A DNA stretch of 7,062 bases from CAZRRV01 sp964406705 (GTDB lineage: Bacteria > Bacillota > Clostridia > Oscillospirales > Acutalibacteraceae), in assembly GCA_964406705.1 (NCBI GenBank), contig CAYOSS010000082.1:1-7062 (forward strand), given 5' to 3'. Shown here piece after piece: positions 6,530 to 7,062 of this stretch. The notes below the pieces were generated by a model, which saw only the letters and a program-made list of their open reading frames with translations, did no database searches and was not told where the DNA came from. A program made the translations under genes and the position numbers. Numbering within the stretch: position 1 is the first letter of the stretch; each line of letters starts with the position of its first letter.

Positions 6530-6608
6530 TACAAAGGCTCGCAGGTTAGGGGGCGGCTCGCCGCTGTCGATTTGGGCTCGGTTCTTGTGGGGCAGCTTTT
6601 TGCTTATC
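6530..6608 (+). repeat. Left inverted arm of copy B
   Basis: Same orientation and sequence family as 18-91, and the reverse complement of the copy A right arm, including GGTTCTTGTGGGGCAG. It pairs less well with the right arm of copy B (6901-6974): outer halves match closely, inner halves have diverged. Confidence 0.75.
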
Positions 6609-6900
6609 GGTCGGGGTAGATTTGCAGATATGCAGGAAGCTTTACTCCCGTATGAGGTGACCTGGTGTGCTCCCGGCGGGCAGGGCGGAGCCAGAGCCGC
6701 CGATAACCGCCAGGCTGTTCTGTGAGCCGCAGCGCTCCCGAAACAGGGGCTGTCAGTCATCGCCGGGCTATCCTATAAACCACCGCACCCCCCCCCCGGG
6801 GTGAGGATTGCTGGTCTCCGTCGGGCTACCCTCGTGCCGGCGAACCCCGGGCTCCCCCGGCAGGCCCCCCGCACACCCGCGAGCCGCCCCGAACCTGCAG

Positions 6901-7062
6901 ACAAAAGCTACCCGGAATCGCCAGTCCCTAATCGATAGCGGCGAGCTTGCCCGAACCTGCGAGCCTTTTGTACCGGCCTCGGTAAGCCCGGAATGACCCC
7001 GGCGGGGTCCCGGAGCCGGCGCCGGCGGAATCCCCGGGCTTTCTCCGCGTCAGCGAGCGCAA
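6901..7062 (-). repeat. Right arm of copy B and start of a second tail
   Basis: 6931-7062 is a gap-free direct repeat of 371-502, matching at 121 of 132 positions, and contains the 12-base palindrome GCCGGCGCCGGC at 7015-7026. The match is still strong at the last base, so the element continues beyond the window. Confidence 0.85.

Larger units (their letters stand above)
5975..7062 (-). repeat. Large intergenic repeat element, copy B (inverted, runs off the end)
   Basis: Gene-free stretch homologous to copy A in reverse orientation. From left to right: reversed tail (about 5975-6530), arm (6530-6608), core (about 6609-6900), opposite arm (6901-6974), and the first 88 bases of a second tail (6975-7062) cut by the window edge. 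Copy B therefore shows the tail-arm-core-arm-tail plan more completely than copy A. It has about 50-60 extra bases in the core (around 6700-6763) with no counterpart in copy A, and a run of ten C at 6788-6797. It starts about 80 bases after the recD2 stop. No transposase or other protein is recognised, and no tRNA or rRNA pattern was seen. Confidence 0.85.

Noticed and set aside
371..7062. Circular molecule suggested by similar sequence near both ends
   Set aside because: The end match has 11 mismatches in 132 bases, so it is a diverged repeat and not an assembly overlap of one circle.

Overview
The window is a GC-rich bacterial segment with one complete three-gene operon, cdaA-cdaR-recD2, read left to right. 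The operon is framed by two large non-coding repeat elements in opposite orientation. The CdaA-type diadenylate cyclase with YbbR/CdaR and the Gram-positive-type RecD2 helicase point to Bacillota. High GC, frequent ATA and GTG codons and strong purine-rich ribosome sites suggest an uncultured high-GC member of the Clostridia. The taxonomic placement is inference only.

Layout. Bases 1 to about 960 hold repeat element A, with no credible gene. A promoter (1003-1030) and ribosome site lead into cdaA (1067-1996), the membrane c-di-AMP synthase. cdaR (1977-3239) overlaps it by 20 bases and encodes a membrane-anchored regulator with four YbbR repeats. recD2 (3239-5896) starts with a GTG that shares one base with the cdaR stop codon and encodes a 5'-3' SF1B helicase. 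About 80 bases after recD2, element B begins (about 5975) and runs off the window end. B is largely the reverse complement of A.

How the genes fit together. CdaA and CdaR form the usual c-di-AMP module at the membrane, linked to cell-wall and osmotic homeostasis. The place often taken by glmM in Bacilli is here taken by recD2, with an overlap that implies translational coupling. All helicase motifs of RecD2 are intact. The protein carries a striking insert of about 160 residues, rich in Gly, Ser, Glu, Asn, Arg and Lys, between its N-terminal region and its motor domain. In-frame imperfect DNA repeats are visible inside the insert.

The repeats. Each element has a palindromic plan: inverted arms of about 75 bp around a core, then a tail. 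The tail contains a hairpin with perfect 16-bp arms and about three degenerate 128-bp units, several with their own short hairpin. The hairpin stems persist between copies while loops vary. This suggests a structured DNA or RNA element, or a non-autonomous mobile family. The elements and the RecD2 insert are the two parts of the window most worth following up.
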